64,000 nt of DNA from Gordionus sp. m RMFG-2023 (Eukaryota > Nematomorpha > Gordioida > Chordodea > Parachordodidae): the NCBI RefSeq assembly GCF_954871325.1, contig NC_088775.1:81135561-81199560 (forward strand), in the 5' to 3' direction. Below, piece by piece: positions 49,247 through 61,170 of the stretch. Below the pieces are notes generated by a model that was not told where the DNA came from, made no database searches, and saw nothing but the letters and a program-made list of their open reading frames with translations. Position numbers and translations under genes: made by a program. Position 1 is the stretch's first letter, and each line of letters starts with the position of its first letter.

Positions 49247-50043
49247 AAATATGAATATGGCTCTGTTTAAAATTAAGTCCTGTACTATATGTCAAAACAT
49301 AGAATTAATCATAAAAAATATCTCCACGATAATGATCTTAAGTTGAATATTTGTTATCTCCATGATACCCTGAGATCATGAAAATCGGCAAATATTTGTT
49401 TCTCCTAACTGGGCTATCATTAAATCCAAACAAAATCAAACTGCAACCCAAAAAATTTTATTAATTTATTGGGGATGATCGTGTAATATTAGATTTCCAG
49501 AATAAATTTCTAGCCAAATTCAATAGAATAAAAAATATATTAAATCATTTACTTGCTAGTCAAGCAATTAATCTATTTAATTTTTTTTATTCAACCCAAA
49601 AACTTTATCATGGATATATTTTAAAAAGATAAGTTAAATTATCAATATTCTTCAACAAACTATCAAAAAATTGGGTATAATTATATTATGAATTAAATTT
49701 AAAACCTTCTCCCCTCATTTACAATCAATGCATTAACATAGTATATTATTTGATATGAATTTAAGTTTGCTTATGGAATGTTTAACCCTTTTTAATTACA
49801 TTTAAAAATATAGCAGATATTATCAAGATTATTTGAAAAATAATAATCATGATTGTATGCAATATATAGATTTAATAAGTCTATAATAAAAGTTTTAAAG
49901 ATGTTTTTACAGCAATATATTTTGCCTTATTTCATCTAAAAAAGTAGTTGATGATCCCCAGTAAATTTACCATACCATTAACCTAACTTCAATTTTCGCA
50001 AAAGGAAGTTACCCAAATTTTCATTAAAAAGAATTTTCGATTC

Positions 50044-50215
50044 CTACTCCCTACGTCCCTTCAAAAGATTCAGAAGAGAAATGCTCCTATCTGCCCTCTC
50101 CATATAGACGTTGGTCCTTTCACTTAGGTAGTCTAGTTCTTCAATCTCACACTTTATATTGATCCATATCATATTGCAACCTTAGACCTCTAGAGAAGCC
50201 CTCGGCAAATTCTTT
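50044..50215 (-). pseudogene. frame-shifted gene fragment, unidentified
   Basis: The minus strand reads KEFAEGFSRGLRLQYDMDQY, then KV and a stop. The adjacent frame continues NIKCEIEELDYLSERTNVYM, then ERADRSISLLNLLKGRRE and a stop. The two runs abut at one point, so a single base change of length would join them into one acidic, heptad-like C-terminus of about 56 residues. GC content is well above the surroundings. I do not recognise the family. Confidence 0.4.
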
Positions 50216-50240
50216 TGTTTTTTAATTGGTTTTTTTTAAT

Positions 50241-52859
50241 ATATATTTTTTTTAAATATTTTTTAATTAATACGCATGCTTTTATCCATTTTTTTTAAAA
50301 AAATAGCAAAATAATATATGAATTATAACTATAAATATGCAATTAAATTAAAGTCATATTATTTTGGTGGAAAAAATTACAACTTTAATATATTTCGGAT
50401 ATATTTCAGGAAATCACATTTTTTACATTAAATAATAATTATTATTTTTTCCATTAAATATTTTTATAAAAATTAAAAATTAAAATTAATTCTGTCTTTT
50501 CATTAACATTGCTACTTCTCCATCCTCCAGCTTGTTTAAGGTTCTAGGAGAAATAATGAGAGCATATTTTTAGGAAAAAAGGGCAAAACCTCGAGGCAAG
50601 TTACTAAATCATTTTAAAACTTCAATCAAATAAGGAATTTGAAAGCATAACAATAATTATAATATCTTATCTATTAATTTTAACACTTATATTTGTCCAA
50701 GATATATTATATATGATATTTTTTACTATCTAAGCTATCAGCTATATTTTAATATAAAATTCAAAAAGAAATATTTTTTATTATAAATTAACACTCAATG
50801 ATTAAATTTGAAATAAAATAATCCATACCAGTCTGAAATTCTACGAGATTTATTATCATAAAAAGAAAAATCAAAATAAAATTAAAAATATTAAATATAT
50901 AATATATAATATTTCTTTTGTTGACATACTTTATCACAATATAATTATAATATTACTAATATGTTTAGAATTTTGTTTATTTTGCATATATTTTAGGAAA
51001 TCATCTCTTTTTAATTAAATAAAATATGAAATAATCTTTTCTTATCATTAATCAATTAAAAAAAATTATTTTTAAATTTTGATATTTCTTCAACGTTTTT
51101 TTTGTTAAATAAATATTTCAAGCCAAGTCAAGATTTAAAATAAAATTATTAGCTCCCATTCCCAGATAAAAGCGGGCCTAATTCGAGACAAGCAAATTTA
51201 TAAAATATAACAAAATAATTTGGTTGTTGCTTTTTTCGGGGGGCTTTTTTTTGTTTTATTTTTTTTATGTTATTTTTTAAATTTAATAAGGGATTAGTTG
51301 TTTTTCTGATTGGTTAATTTTTTTTATTTTTAAATATATATATTGTTTTAGAAATTTTTTTGGAAGTTTTTTTTAAAAAAAACTGTAAAATATATCTAAA
51401 TATAAATATTATCACTTTCGAGTTTCGAAATTTTTAACAAATTTAGAGATATAATTCTTAGTTCAATATTATTAGAGTATATATGTTAGCGTTAATGTGT
51501 TTCTCGGGCGATTGTTATTCTTAAAATTTTAAATCATTTTTTGAGCGCGTTTTATTAAATTTAAATATCCGATTTTAACGGAAATGTATTATATATATAT
51601 CATGTTTGGAATATCTATCTTATAAATTTTCGACGATTTTACAGTTAAAATTTGAGTCATATATAAGCTCTATGCAAAAACTAATATAAATAATATTAAG
51701 TAAAGTTCTTGGAAAAAAAAAACCTGAAATTCATAGGGTAGGTATTACAAACATGACGCCATATCCGGTAAACTCAGATTTTTAAAATTTAAAAAAAGTT
51801 AAAAAATGATTTCAAGTTAAAAAAGAATAACACTGCTGGTAAAAACACATTGACGCTAATATATATATGTTTTTCATATTAAATCAACCAAAAAAGGGGA
51901 TTCTCAACCGATCCCCTTTATTTTTTTAAAAATTTGTATGATTTTTATTAATGATTGTATAAATTTTCATACTATCCATTTAATGAAAAAATTTGCATAT
52001 CTAGAAATTTAATTAATTACCCCCTGCCCCCCCCCTTAATATGTAAACTTTGCATACAAGAAACAGAAAATATTATTTTAAAGTATATTAAATAAGAAAA
52101 TATATTTATTTTTAAAAAATAAAATGAAAATTAACAAGAAAAAGAACCAATAATATTAAATAATAAACATAAAAAAATTACAATAAATCAATATTTTAAG
52201 CTACAAAATTAAACACGACCTTTAAGATTGTACTATTGCAATATATTTTGTTTAAATATGCTACTGCCTATTATTCTTCGAAATATATATTATATTATTA
52301 CTATATTTGATCTTAGCTAAAATGTAAATAATTTTTTTTAAGAAAAGAGATTTATTAAAGAAATATAAATATGGATAGAGAATAACTCAGGTTATATTTA
52401 AAATCTAATCATTATAAATTCTCTATTTGTTATTAACGTTCCTATAGTGTTGAATAAATTTTTCTTGGCCATTTCCTAAAAGATTGGTTAAGTGTTGGCA
52501 GCGAAAATCCTCTCACATTCCTAGAAAAGAGCTGAAGGAAGAGCAAATTATAAAATATCACAAAATCATTTTAATATAAAACTTCAATAATTTAGATTAA
52601 ATAATAAATTTAGAAGGAAAACAATAAATCTAAATATTTAATAAAGAACCGAAACCAACAATGACATTTAACATTATGCTATTGCAATATCCTATTTCTT
52701 CTAAATATGTCAATCTATTCATCGAAATATATTATATATTATTATTTTTTACTATCCTTTTTTCCAGCTTAATAAAAAAATTTAAAAAAGTATATTTAAT
52801 AAATAAGCTATAAAATTATAAATAAAAAATAATTTATTACTAATAATAAAATTCAGCTC
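50241..52859. repeat. core-repeat array, family 2, fourth block
   Basis: Core copies lie near 50695, 52272 and 52722. The inverted-repeat element at 51478-51869 and T-rich unrelated text (51220-51480) separate the first from the other two. The usual blocks CTAGAAAAGAGC, AATATAAAACTTCAATAAT and ACATTTAACATTATGCTATT recur. No gene seen. Confidence 0.65.
51478..51869. repeat. inverted-repeat element, family B (copy 2)
   Basis: About 392 bp from TATATATGTTAGCGTTAATG to CACATTGACGCTAATATATA. The arms pair over most of their length (ATCATTTTTTGAGCGCG in the left arm, AAAAAATGATTTCAAG in the right). Same ends and interior as the copy at 1492-1868. No protein coding. Confidence 0.75.
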
Positions 52860-53745
52860 ATAGTAACTTCGAAAATATCGAATATTACCATACACTGGGA
52901 TAATAATACCACAATAAAATGGGCATTCCACCATCCTTTAGAAGGCGTATCCAGTGCAGTAGATTAACGTCCACTGTTTGAAAGTAATTTACCCTACTAT
53001 CAGGGGGGGGGGCGTTTAATTATAGGAGGATGATGATACCTTTGTATGATTTAGAGCATAGGTAGAAGGTAGAAATAGATATAGTGGTGCATACACGTAG
53101 CCCAAGATTTAACTAAGAACGGGTGGGGGGGGGGGGGGTGTCACTATTAGGTGGGGTTTTCTCTTCTAAATTTTATTGAAGGTTTTTATTTCACTTATTT
53201 TCGGCCTTTGGCTATATTATATACTTTTAAAAATAATTTCCATTTTTTCAAAAAGCTTGGAATTACAAGGTTTGCACTTGTTTTGGGGAAAAAACTTTTT
53301 TTATGAAGGCACAAAATACGATAATTTTTTTTTTGTTCTCAATCGTAAATTTGTTTCTTCCTTCAATTTAATGTCATCCAACGTCTGTATAATGTGATGG
53401 TCTTTTGACAAAATTAGTGATCAGGAAATCTCAACAAATTCTGATTTCTCCAATATATTTTCTAATATCTACCCGGTGTGGCCCACTGGATTTTGGACTA
53501 GGATTCAATTTGTCAGTGATTTCCGATGATATACTTTCATTGATTTTGCCTACCTTAAACTATCTTTGAATAACTTGCTATTTTTAATCTGAAAATCCGT
53601 CAATGTATAATTTTTCGTGTCATTTGTTGTAATGGAACAGACCTTATTTATGTATGCTATCGACGACAACGGTAACTCAAAGGCTAAACACCCCTGGCAA
53701 TATAAATAATAAAACATCCTCCCAATTCATTACTAGTGAAAATTC
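52860..53745. other. insert of unique DNA with poly-G tracts
   Basis: Foreign to the surrounding array. It holds two G homopolymer runs (about 53002-53012 and 53126-53138) and GC-richer text. A minus-strand 39-codon open run at 53431-53550 reads GKINESISSEITDKLNPSPK then SSGPHRVDIRKYIGEIRIC. Just upstream, a TTTTCAG...GTAGGC pair brackets a possible mini-exon. No family is recognised and no element ends were found. Confidence 0.35.
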
Positions 53746-54424
53746 TAACTTCTTCTCCCAATTTAATTTAATTTTTGCCTTGTATTGACATGTTATTTAA
53801 TTTTACCTATAATAAAGATTTTTTTTTATTACTTGGAACATTGTGTATATGATTAACCTAGCTATTATAAAAAGATTCTTGAGTACTGTTTCTATTATCA
53901 TTATTACTATAATTTAATTTATAAATTCTTTGTTTTGCATAAAAGTTATTAATGAAAATATAAAAAAAACATAACTTAATGGTTAAAAATAAAATTCATC
54001 TAATTATATACTTTGGTTTTTATTAATGTTCTTTGTGTTGAATAAATATTTCCCGGTCATTCCCTAAAACCTTAGTTAAGGTTTTAGATTATCATTTTAC
54101 ATTGCCATTAGGTTTTAACCTTTAAGCCTTTAAAATATCACAAAGTCATTTTAATATAAAGCTTCAACATTCGCAAACATATAATGATTTGAATGATAAA
54201 TATAAATAGTATCCACAACTTTTTACATTATGCTATAAGCCATAATTTCCTCTACCACTGCCTAATATTCTTCGAAATATATTATATATGATATTTTTTA
54301 CTATCTTTGTTCACAGCTAAAATTTAAATAAATTAAAAAAATAGAGAGATTTAATAAAGAAAATATAAAATTATAAATTGAGAAAGATATTTATAAAATA
54401 ATACAAAAATCTTCTAATATGAAA

Positions 54425-54555
54425 CTTTAATCCTATAAAATAAATAATGAATTTTGAAAGATAACAATAAATCAAATTAAATAAAGCTTAAAAATTAATA
54501 AATAATGAATTTTGAAAGATAACAATAAATCAAATTTAATAAAGCTTAAAAATTA
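54425..54555. repeat. direct duplication of about 60 bp
   Basis: AATAATGAATTTTGAAAGAT and AACAATAAATCAAATT...AAAGCTTAAAAATTA occur twice head to tail, differing by about one base. A recent local duplication within the array. Confidence 0.7.
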
Positions 54556-55598
54556 ATAACGACCTTCAACATTATGATATTGCTATATCTTATTTCCTAT
54601 AAATACGCCACTACATATAATCCTTTAGAATATATTATATATGATATTTTTTTACTATCTCTGTTCTCAACTAAAATTTAAATTAAATTTTAAAAAAAAT
54701 AAAGATTACTGAAGAAAATATTAAATTAAAAATAGAGAAAAACTCAATGTCTAAATTTAAAAGGCATTTAATTATAAATTTATTATTAACTATCTTAATG
54801 TTGAATAAATATTTCCAGGTCATTTCCTAACAGCTCGGCAGAAATATTCTACTCACCTTGAATTTGGAATGATAAATATAAATTAAAATACTGAAATACC
54901 AAAACACAACCATTAACCTTAGGTTATTGTAATATCTTATCTCCTATATACCTCAAATGTCTATTATTCTCCAAAATATATTATATATAATATTATTTTA
55001 CTCTCTGATTTCACAGCTTTAATTTTATATAAAATATATTTAAAAAATGTAAAGAAGTTTGTTATAAATATTTATATTTTATGTGTTTAGAATTTTGGTT
55101 TTCTTAGATTTATTATAGGAAATCACTTAATTGTATTAAATAAAATATTTATTATATCTTTTTATTTATCAGTTTTATAAAAAAATATCTAAATATAAAT
55201 TTTTATTTTTCATTATTGTTTTTATTGTTGAATAAATATTTTCGGGTAAGTCAATGTTTTATAAAATAATCCGCTCACATTTCCAAAAAAAAGAGCTTAA
55301 CTCGAGGCAAGGGCAAATTTATAGAATATAACAGTATATATATTTACGCTATCTTTCATCTTTATTTTTTTAATTTTAGATTTGTTTATTTTTTTGTATA
55401 TATAAACAGATTTTTATTTTTTAACATAAATATAGTATTTTTAATATTTATAAACAAAATTTATCTCATATTTTAATATATTATAAAATAGAGAAAATCT
55501 ACTTTAATCATTAAAAATAAATAATGAATTAAGAAAGATAATAATAAATCAAGTTATTAAAGCTTTAAAATTAGCAACGGCCATTATGTTATTGCAAT

Positions 55599-55810
55599 TA
55601 GTTTTGTTAAACGACTCGATTTGAGCCGATTTTTAAAAACGGCTAACTCAATATTTCATTTAGAAAAATAAGGTTTAAAGATTTTGTTCATATAGGGTAC
55701 CAAGGTTTGGACATCTATTATAGAAGTTTCGAGGCTTAGGAAATATTTTTCTGTCTAAAATATAGTTAGCCGTTTTTAAAAATCGACTCAAATAATGCCA
55801 TACAACACTA
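55599..55810. mobile_element. TAGTG-family MITE with perfect target duplication
   Basis: A 212-bp element from TAGTTTTGTTAAACGACTCG to GCCATACAACACTA. It is flanked by ATTGCAAT on both sides (55591-55598 and 55811-55818). The empty site is present in sister units of the array (for example TATGCTATTGCAATATAAT near 57175). Confidence 0.9.
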
Positions 55811-56345
55811 ATTGCAATATCTTACTTCCTATAAATACGCCACTGCCTATTATCCTTTGAAATATATTACATATGATATTTTTACTATCTTTGTTTTCAG
55901 CTAAAATTTAAATTAAATGTTTAAAAAAATAAAGATTACTGAAGAAATTATTAAATTATAAATAGAGAATAACTTAATGTTTAAAGCATTAAAATTAACA
56001 ACAACTATTTTGGTACTGCAATATCTAATTTCCTATAAATACGCCACTGCCTATTATCCTTTGAAATATATTATATATGATATTACTAGCTTTGTTTTCA
56101 GCTAAAATTTAAATTAAATGTTTAAAAAAATTAAGATTACTGAAGAAATTATTAAATTATAAATAGAGAATAACTCAATGTTTAAAGCATTAAAATTAAC
56201 AACAACTATTATGCTACTGCAATATCTAATTTCCTATAAATACGCCACTGCCTATTATCATTCGAAATATATTATATATGATATTTTTTACTATATTTTT
56301 TCTCAGCTAAAATTTAAATTAAATTTTATAAAAAATAAAGATTGC
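55805..56345. repeat. local triplication of an A-type core, about 205 bp
   Basis: The run GCAATATCTTACTTCCTAT, AAATACGCCACTGCCTATTA, core, then GATTACTGAAGAAATTATTA occurs three times, starting near 55808, 56019 and 56219. The copies are far more alike than other cores, so this is a recent expansion inside the array. Confidence 0.7.
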
Positions 56346-59300
56346 TGAAGAAAATATTAAATTATAAATAGAGAATAACTCAATGTCTAAATTTAAAATG
56401 TAGTTAATTATAAATTTTTTATTAACGTTCTTAGTGTTGAATAAATATTTCCGGGTCATTTCCCAGCAGCTCAGCAGAAATATTCCGTTAATTTGAAATA
56501 CTGAAATACCTAAACCCACAACCTATAACCTTATGCTATTGCAATATCTTATCTCTATAAATACCTCAAATGTTTATTATTATCCAAAAATATATTGTAT
56601 ATGAAATATTTTACTATCTGATTTCACAGCTTTAATTTTATATAATATATTTAAAAAATGTTAAAGATATAAATATATAGATTATTTTATGTGTTTAGAA
56701 TTTTGGTTTTCTTAGATTTATTATAGGAAATCACTTTTTTGTATTAAATAAAGTATTTGTTATTTCTTTTTATTTACCAATTTTATAAAAAAAAACTAAA
56801 TATAAATTTTGATTTTTCATGGTTTCTATTGTTGAATAAATATTTACAGGCAACGCCCTAACATAGTCAATGTTTTATAAAATAATCTCACATTTCAAAA
56901 AAAGTGAGCCTAACTCGAGACAAGATCAAATTTATAGAATATAGCAATATATATATTTTACGCTATATTTCATTTTTATTATTTTAACTTTGGATTAGTT
57001 TTTTTTGCATAATTTTAACATAATATTATATTTTTATTTTTAATCAAAATTTATCTCATATTCAATATATAATAAATAAAGAAAATCTACTTAATCATTA
57101 AAAATAAATAATGAATTTAGAAAGATAACAATTAATCAAGTATTTAGAACATTAAAATTAACAACGACCATTATGCTATTGCAATATAATATTTCCCCAA
57201 AGTACCTCATTGCCTATCAACCTTCTGAATATAAATATATGTGATATTTTTTACAATCTTTGTCCTCAGCTAAAATTTAAATTAAAAAATAACGATCACT
57301 AAAAATATATAAAATTATAAATAGAGAATAGTTCAATGGCTAAAATTAAGATACATTTAATTATAAATTCCAATTTTTTATTAACGTTCTTAGTGTTAAA
57401 TCATAACAATTTAGTTAATTTTAGCAGAAATATTCCACTCACATTGCCAGATAAAGAGACTTAACCCTCGAGGCAAGAATATATATTTAAAATATTACAA
57501 AATCATTTTATTATTATCTTTCAATCACCAAAAACATATAATAGACCTGGAATAATAAATATAAATCAAAATATTTAATAAAACACCAAAACCCACAGCT
57601 TACCTTAGGTTATTGCAATATCTTATCTCCTAAACACCTCAAATGGCTATTATTCTTTAAAATGTATTATATATATATATTATTTTACTATCTGAGTTCA
57701 CAGCTATAATTATACAAAATTATAAAAATAATAATGTTAAAGAGAGTTTATCAATTTATATTATTTTATATGTTTAGGATTCGATTTTCTATTTTAGGAA
57801 ATCACTTTTTTAAATTAAGTAAAGTATTAGTTATTTTTTTCTTTTACTAATAAAAAGCGAATTATAAATTTCGATTTTTCATTAAGGTTTCTAATGTTGA
57901 ATAAATATTTTCGGGCAAAGCCCTAACATGGTCAACTATTTTTTTAAATAATCCTCTCACTTCAAAACAAAACTTAATTCGAGACAAGAATAAATTTGTA
58001 AAACATAACATTATACGTTATATTTCATCTTTATTTTTTTTAAATTTTTGGATGTGTTTGTTTAAACACTAATATTGTATATTTTAAATATCAAAATTTA
58101 TCTTATTATGATATTTTAATATTGAATAAAATATAAAAAAATCTATATAAAACTGTAATCATTAAAAATAAATAATGAGTTCGAAAGGATAAAATCAAAG
58201 TATTTGGTTAAACGCCAACCAGACACGACATATATAATTATGGTAATATAATATCTTATCTCCTTTAAATGCGTCACTGCTTTCTATTCTTTGAAATAAT
58301 ATAATATTTGTACCCTCTTTCTCGGCTAAAATTTAATATATAAAAAATTATTTTTAAAGAATATACATTGAAAATAACTCATTACTAAATATAAAACATT
58401 ATTATAAATTCTTCTATCATTTGTTACTAGTTTCGATAAAATATTCCCTGCCCATTCTCTTATTCAAGGTTAGCTGAAATAATCCACTCACATTCCAAGA
58501 AAAAAAGGTCTTAATCTCGAGACATAAAATAAATTTATAAAATATTACAAAATTATCAATCAAAAATTAATAATTAATTTGGGAATATAAAAATCAAAGT
58601 ATTTAAAAAAAAACACCAAAACCAACCAACGACATCTATAATTACAATTTTATTTACTATAAATATGTCAATGTTTATTATTTTACAAAATATATTATAT
58701 ATTATTATTATATTTTTTTTACTATCTGTGCTAGCTATAATTTAATATAAAATTTTAAAAAAGAAAAATATTAAGGCATATATAATAGTCTATATTAATG
58801 AGAACTCAATTCTTAAATTTAAAATATATTCAAAATCCACACGAGTCTAATTTCGACATTATTAACTTATTTTATAAATATAAGAATTGAGAATATGATT
58901 AAAATATTAGTGGGATTAATATTTATTTTGTTTAGATAGTTTATCACAATATATTTATATATTTTATTGATTTTTTCTTTTCATAAACTAGTTTTAAAAT
59001 AAATAATTACAAATTTGTATTTTTTATTAATGTTTGTTCTGAGTGTTAAATAAATATATTCGGGCTATTCTCTAACAGCTTAATCGATTTAAAATAATAA
59101 GAGTATATTCCTAGTTTTAAAAAAAATGCGCCTAACTTCAATGCATAAGCAAACTTGAAAATTATCGGAAAATCCTTTTAATATATAATTTCAATCTTTA
59201 AAAAATAATAAATAAATTTGGAAAGTTAACAATAAAATATTTAATAAAACACCAGATCTTTATAATCCTCTTGCAACATCTAATCTTTTCTAAATTCCAG

Positions 59301-59600
59301 CATTTATATTATATATGATATTCTTTACTATCTTCGCTCTCAGCTATAATTTGATACATAATTTTAAAAAGATATTTACTAAAGAATATATAATATTATT
59401 AAATAATAACTCAATAGTTAATTTTTAAATACATTTAAAATTAGATAAAATATAACAAATCATTTAAATATATAACTTCAATAATCAAAAATTAATAATA
59501 AGGGTAATAAAAAATCGAAATATTTAATAAAACAGCTACTAAAAAACAACCAAGAACTATGTATTCCAATATCTATTCTCTTTAAATACGCCGCTGATAG

Positions 59601-61170
59601 TTGGGCTGCACGATAGATATATATATTGTTTTTATCTAAGTGCGAATATTTAAGGAATTTCTTTTCTCAGAAATTCCTAATGGATCATAATTACTATTGC
59701 AAAGGGGGGTGGGGATATCTCTTCATATGAAGTCCCATTACATGTGCTTCTTCATATCCCAAAGAGTTATAATACCTCATCAGGCTGCGTTATTTATAAA
59801 TGATTCTAGATATTATGGAACATCGGCCTAAAATATTGGTTTTTAAATTATTTTATTTTTTTTAACATGCCATACCTATTGACAAAACAATGATTTGGAT
59901 TTCTAGTATTAGAATCAACCCACAACTTGGATAAATCTTCTATCTTCATATTCATGCCTATCTGAATTTTTTGTCAAAGGATATATTGAAGTTTTGATAG
60001 CTTCTAGTGATTACTGACATGATTTATTTATTACCAACAATGATTAGTACCCTTTTAAATTCCATTTCTTGAAGGTAGATAATCGACGGAGCATAATCTG
60101 AAAGCAGAATCTCAATTTTTCTTTAAACTATTGAGTGAATAAATTCTGCCATGGGATGTGTTACAGACCAACTTGATAAAGCATATTTATGTTTCATCTC
60201 TTCATATGGATAAAAAATTAGTAACAGGAGGAGAAAAATAGGAAGTTGAAAAAATTTCAGACTTTTTATAATTGTGGGATACTTTGAGATGTTGAAATTT
60301 TATATCTACCTTTATTTATTTGGTGGCCTATTAATGTGATCGTTTAAATACCATTTAAGATGTAGATTACAATGGTTCCTGGATGATACATTTATTGTTA
60401 AGCAGAATTAATGTGGCTAAATGGATTCTTCTATATTCCGTGTGGTGATAAGAAAAATTTTTTGCAATATCATAATATGGTTAAAATACAATGGCTTGAC
60501 TGAATATAATAAAAATATTTTAGATGCATTTCTAAATAAACTTTCAGTTTGAAAAATTACGATCTATTTATTAAAAAATGCTTTTTAAGTCTTATTTAAT
60601 AAAGCTTTGTGGTTACACCCGCTTTAATGCCAAACTTTAATTAGTTTATGCGTTAGTATATAATAATTGAGAAAATATTCTTTCCTAAAACCCTACCTAT
60701 AACAATTTGGCCAATGCCTTGATTTGACTTCTGTAAAACAATCAATCTGACTCCAAAAAATATTTGAAATAATATATGAGGTAGACCTCCATTAATTATT
60801 AGATTGCAGATCAAATGCCTGTAGTAAAGCAAGAATTATCTATTTTAAAATCCCATAAACTGATCGAATACTACTAATACTTAAGCCGAATCTTATAAAA
60901 ATTTAATAATCGCTTCAGACAATATCCATGACTAATTTAATAAAAGATGTCTTTAATAAAGAAGAAGGATATTAATATTAGCTGGATGTATGGAAAACTG
61001 TTTTTTTGTAAATTTGGCTTGTTTCAAGAGAAATTTGTTCATTGTTAGAAAGCACTCTAGCTGTTTATTTTATAAATTGTAATATGGCCAAATTCATACT
61101 AATCGTAGTTTCAACAAGCTGTTTATTTGGAAACGAAGTCCCTAATTAAGTTTACGAGCCATAGCCACAA
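59601..61170. other. insert of unique DNA, no gene identified
   Basis: Array text stops at about TACGCCGCTGATAGTT and resumes near 61200. The insert is richer in GC and has no internal repeats. A minus-strand 35-codon open run at 59848-59955 reads MNMKIEDLSKLWVDSNTRNP then NHCFVNRYGMLKKIK. A short inverted pair brackets part of the left side (GGAATTTCTTTTCTCAGAAA, about 59655). I recognise no family. Confidence 0.35.

Larger units (their letters stand above)
48476..50240. other. insert of unique DNA in the array, with coding-like islands
   Basis: The family 2 array stops at about 48475 and returns at about 50400. The 1.7 kb between is locally richer in GC and has no internal repeats I recognise. 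It contains two short coding-like islands, described at 49169-49246 and 50044-50215. It may be a transposon that carries host sequence or a decayed processed gene copy; I found no element ends. Confidence 0.4.
53746..59600. repeat. core-repeat array, family 2, dimeric block
   Basis: Core copies lie near 54270, 54620, 54960, 55850, 56055, 56260, 56575, 57220, 57650, 58285, 58675 and 59308. Two versions can be told apart. Type A reads ACTATCTTTGTTCTCAGC then TAAAATTTAAATT. Type B reads ACTATCTGATTTCACAGC then TTTAATTTTATATA. The interval from A to the next B is short (343, 318, 433 and 390). The interval from B to the next A is long (about 677 after removing a MITE, then 641, 636 and 632). The basic unit is therefore an A+B dimer near 1.03 kb. 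No coding capacity. Confidence 0.75.

Noticed and set aside
53126-53138. G-run as a possible quadruplex regulator
   Set aside because: A single homopolymer run in a non-genic insert; no neighbouring promoter or gene supports a role.
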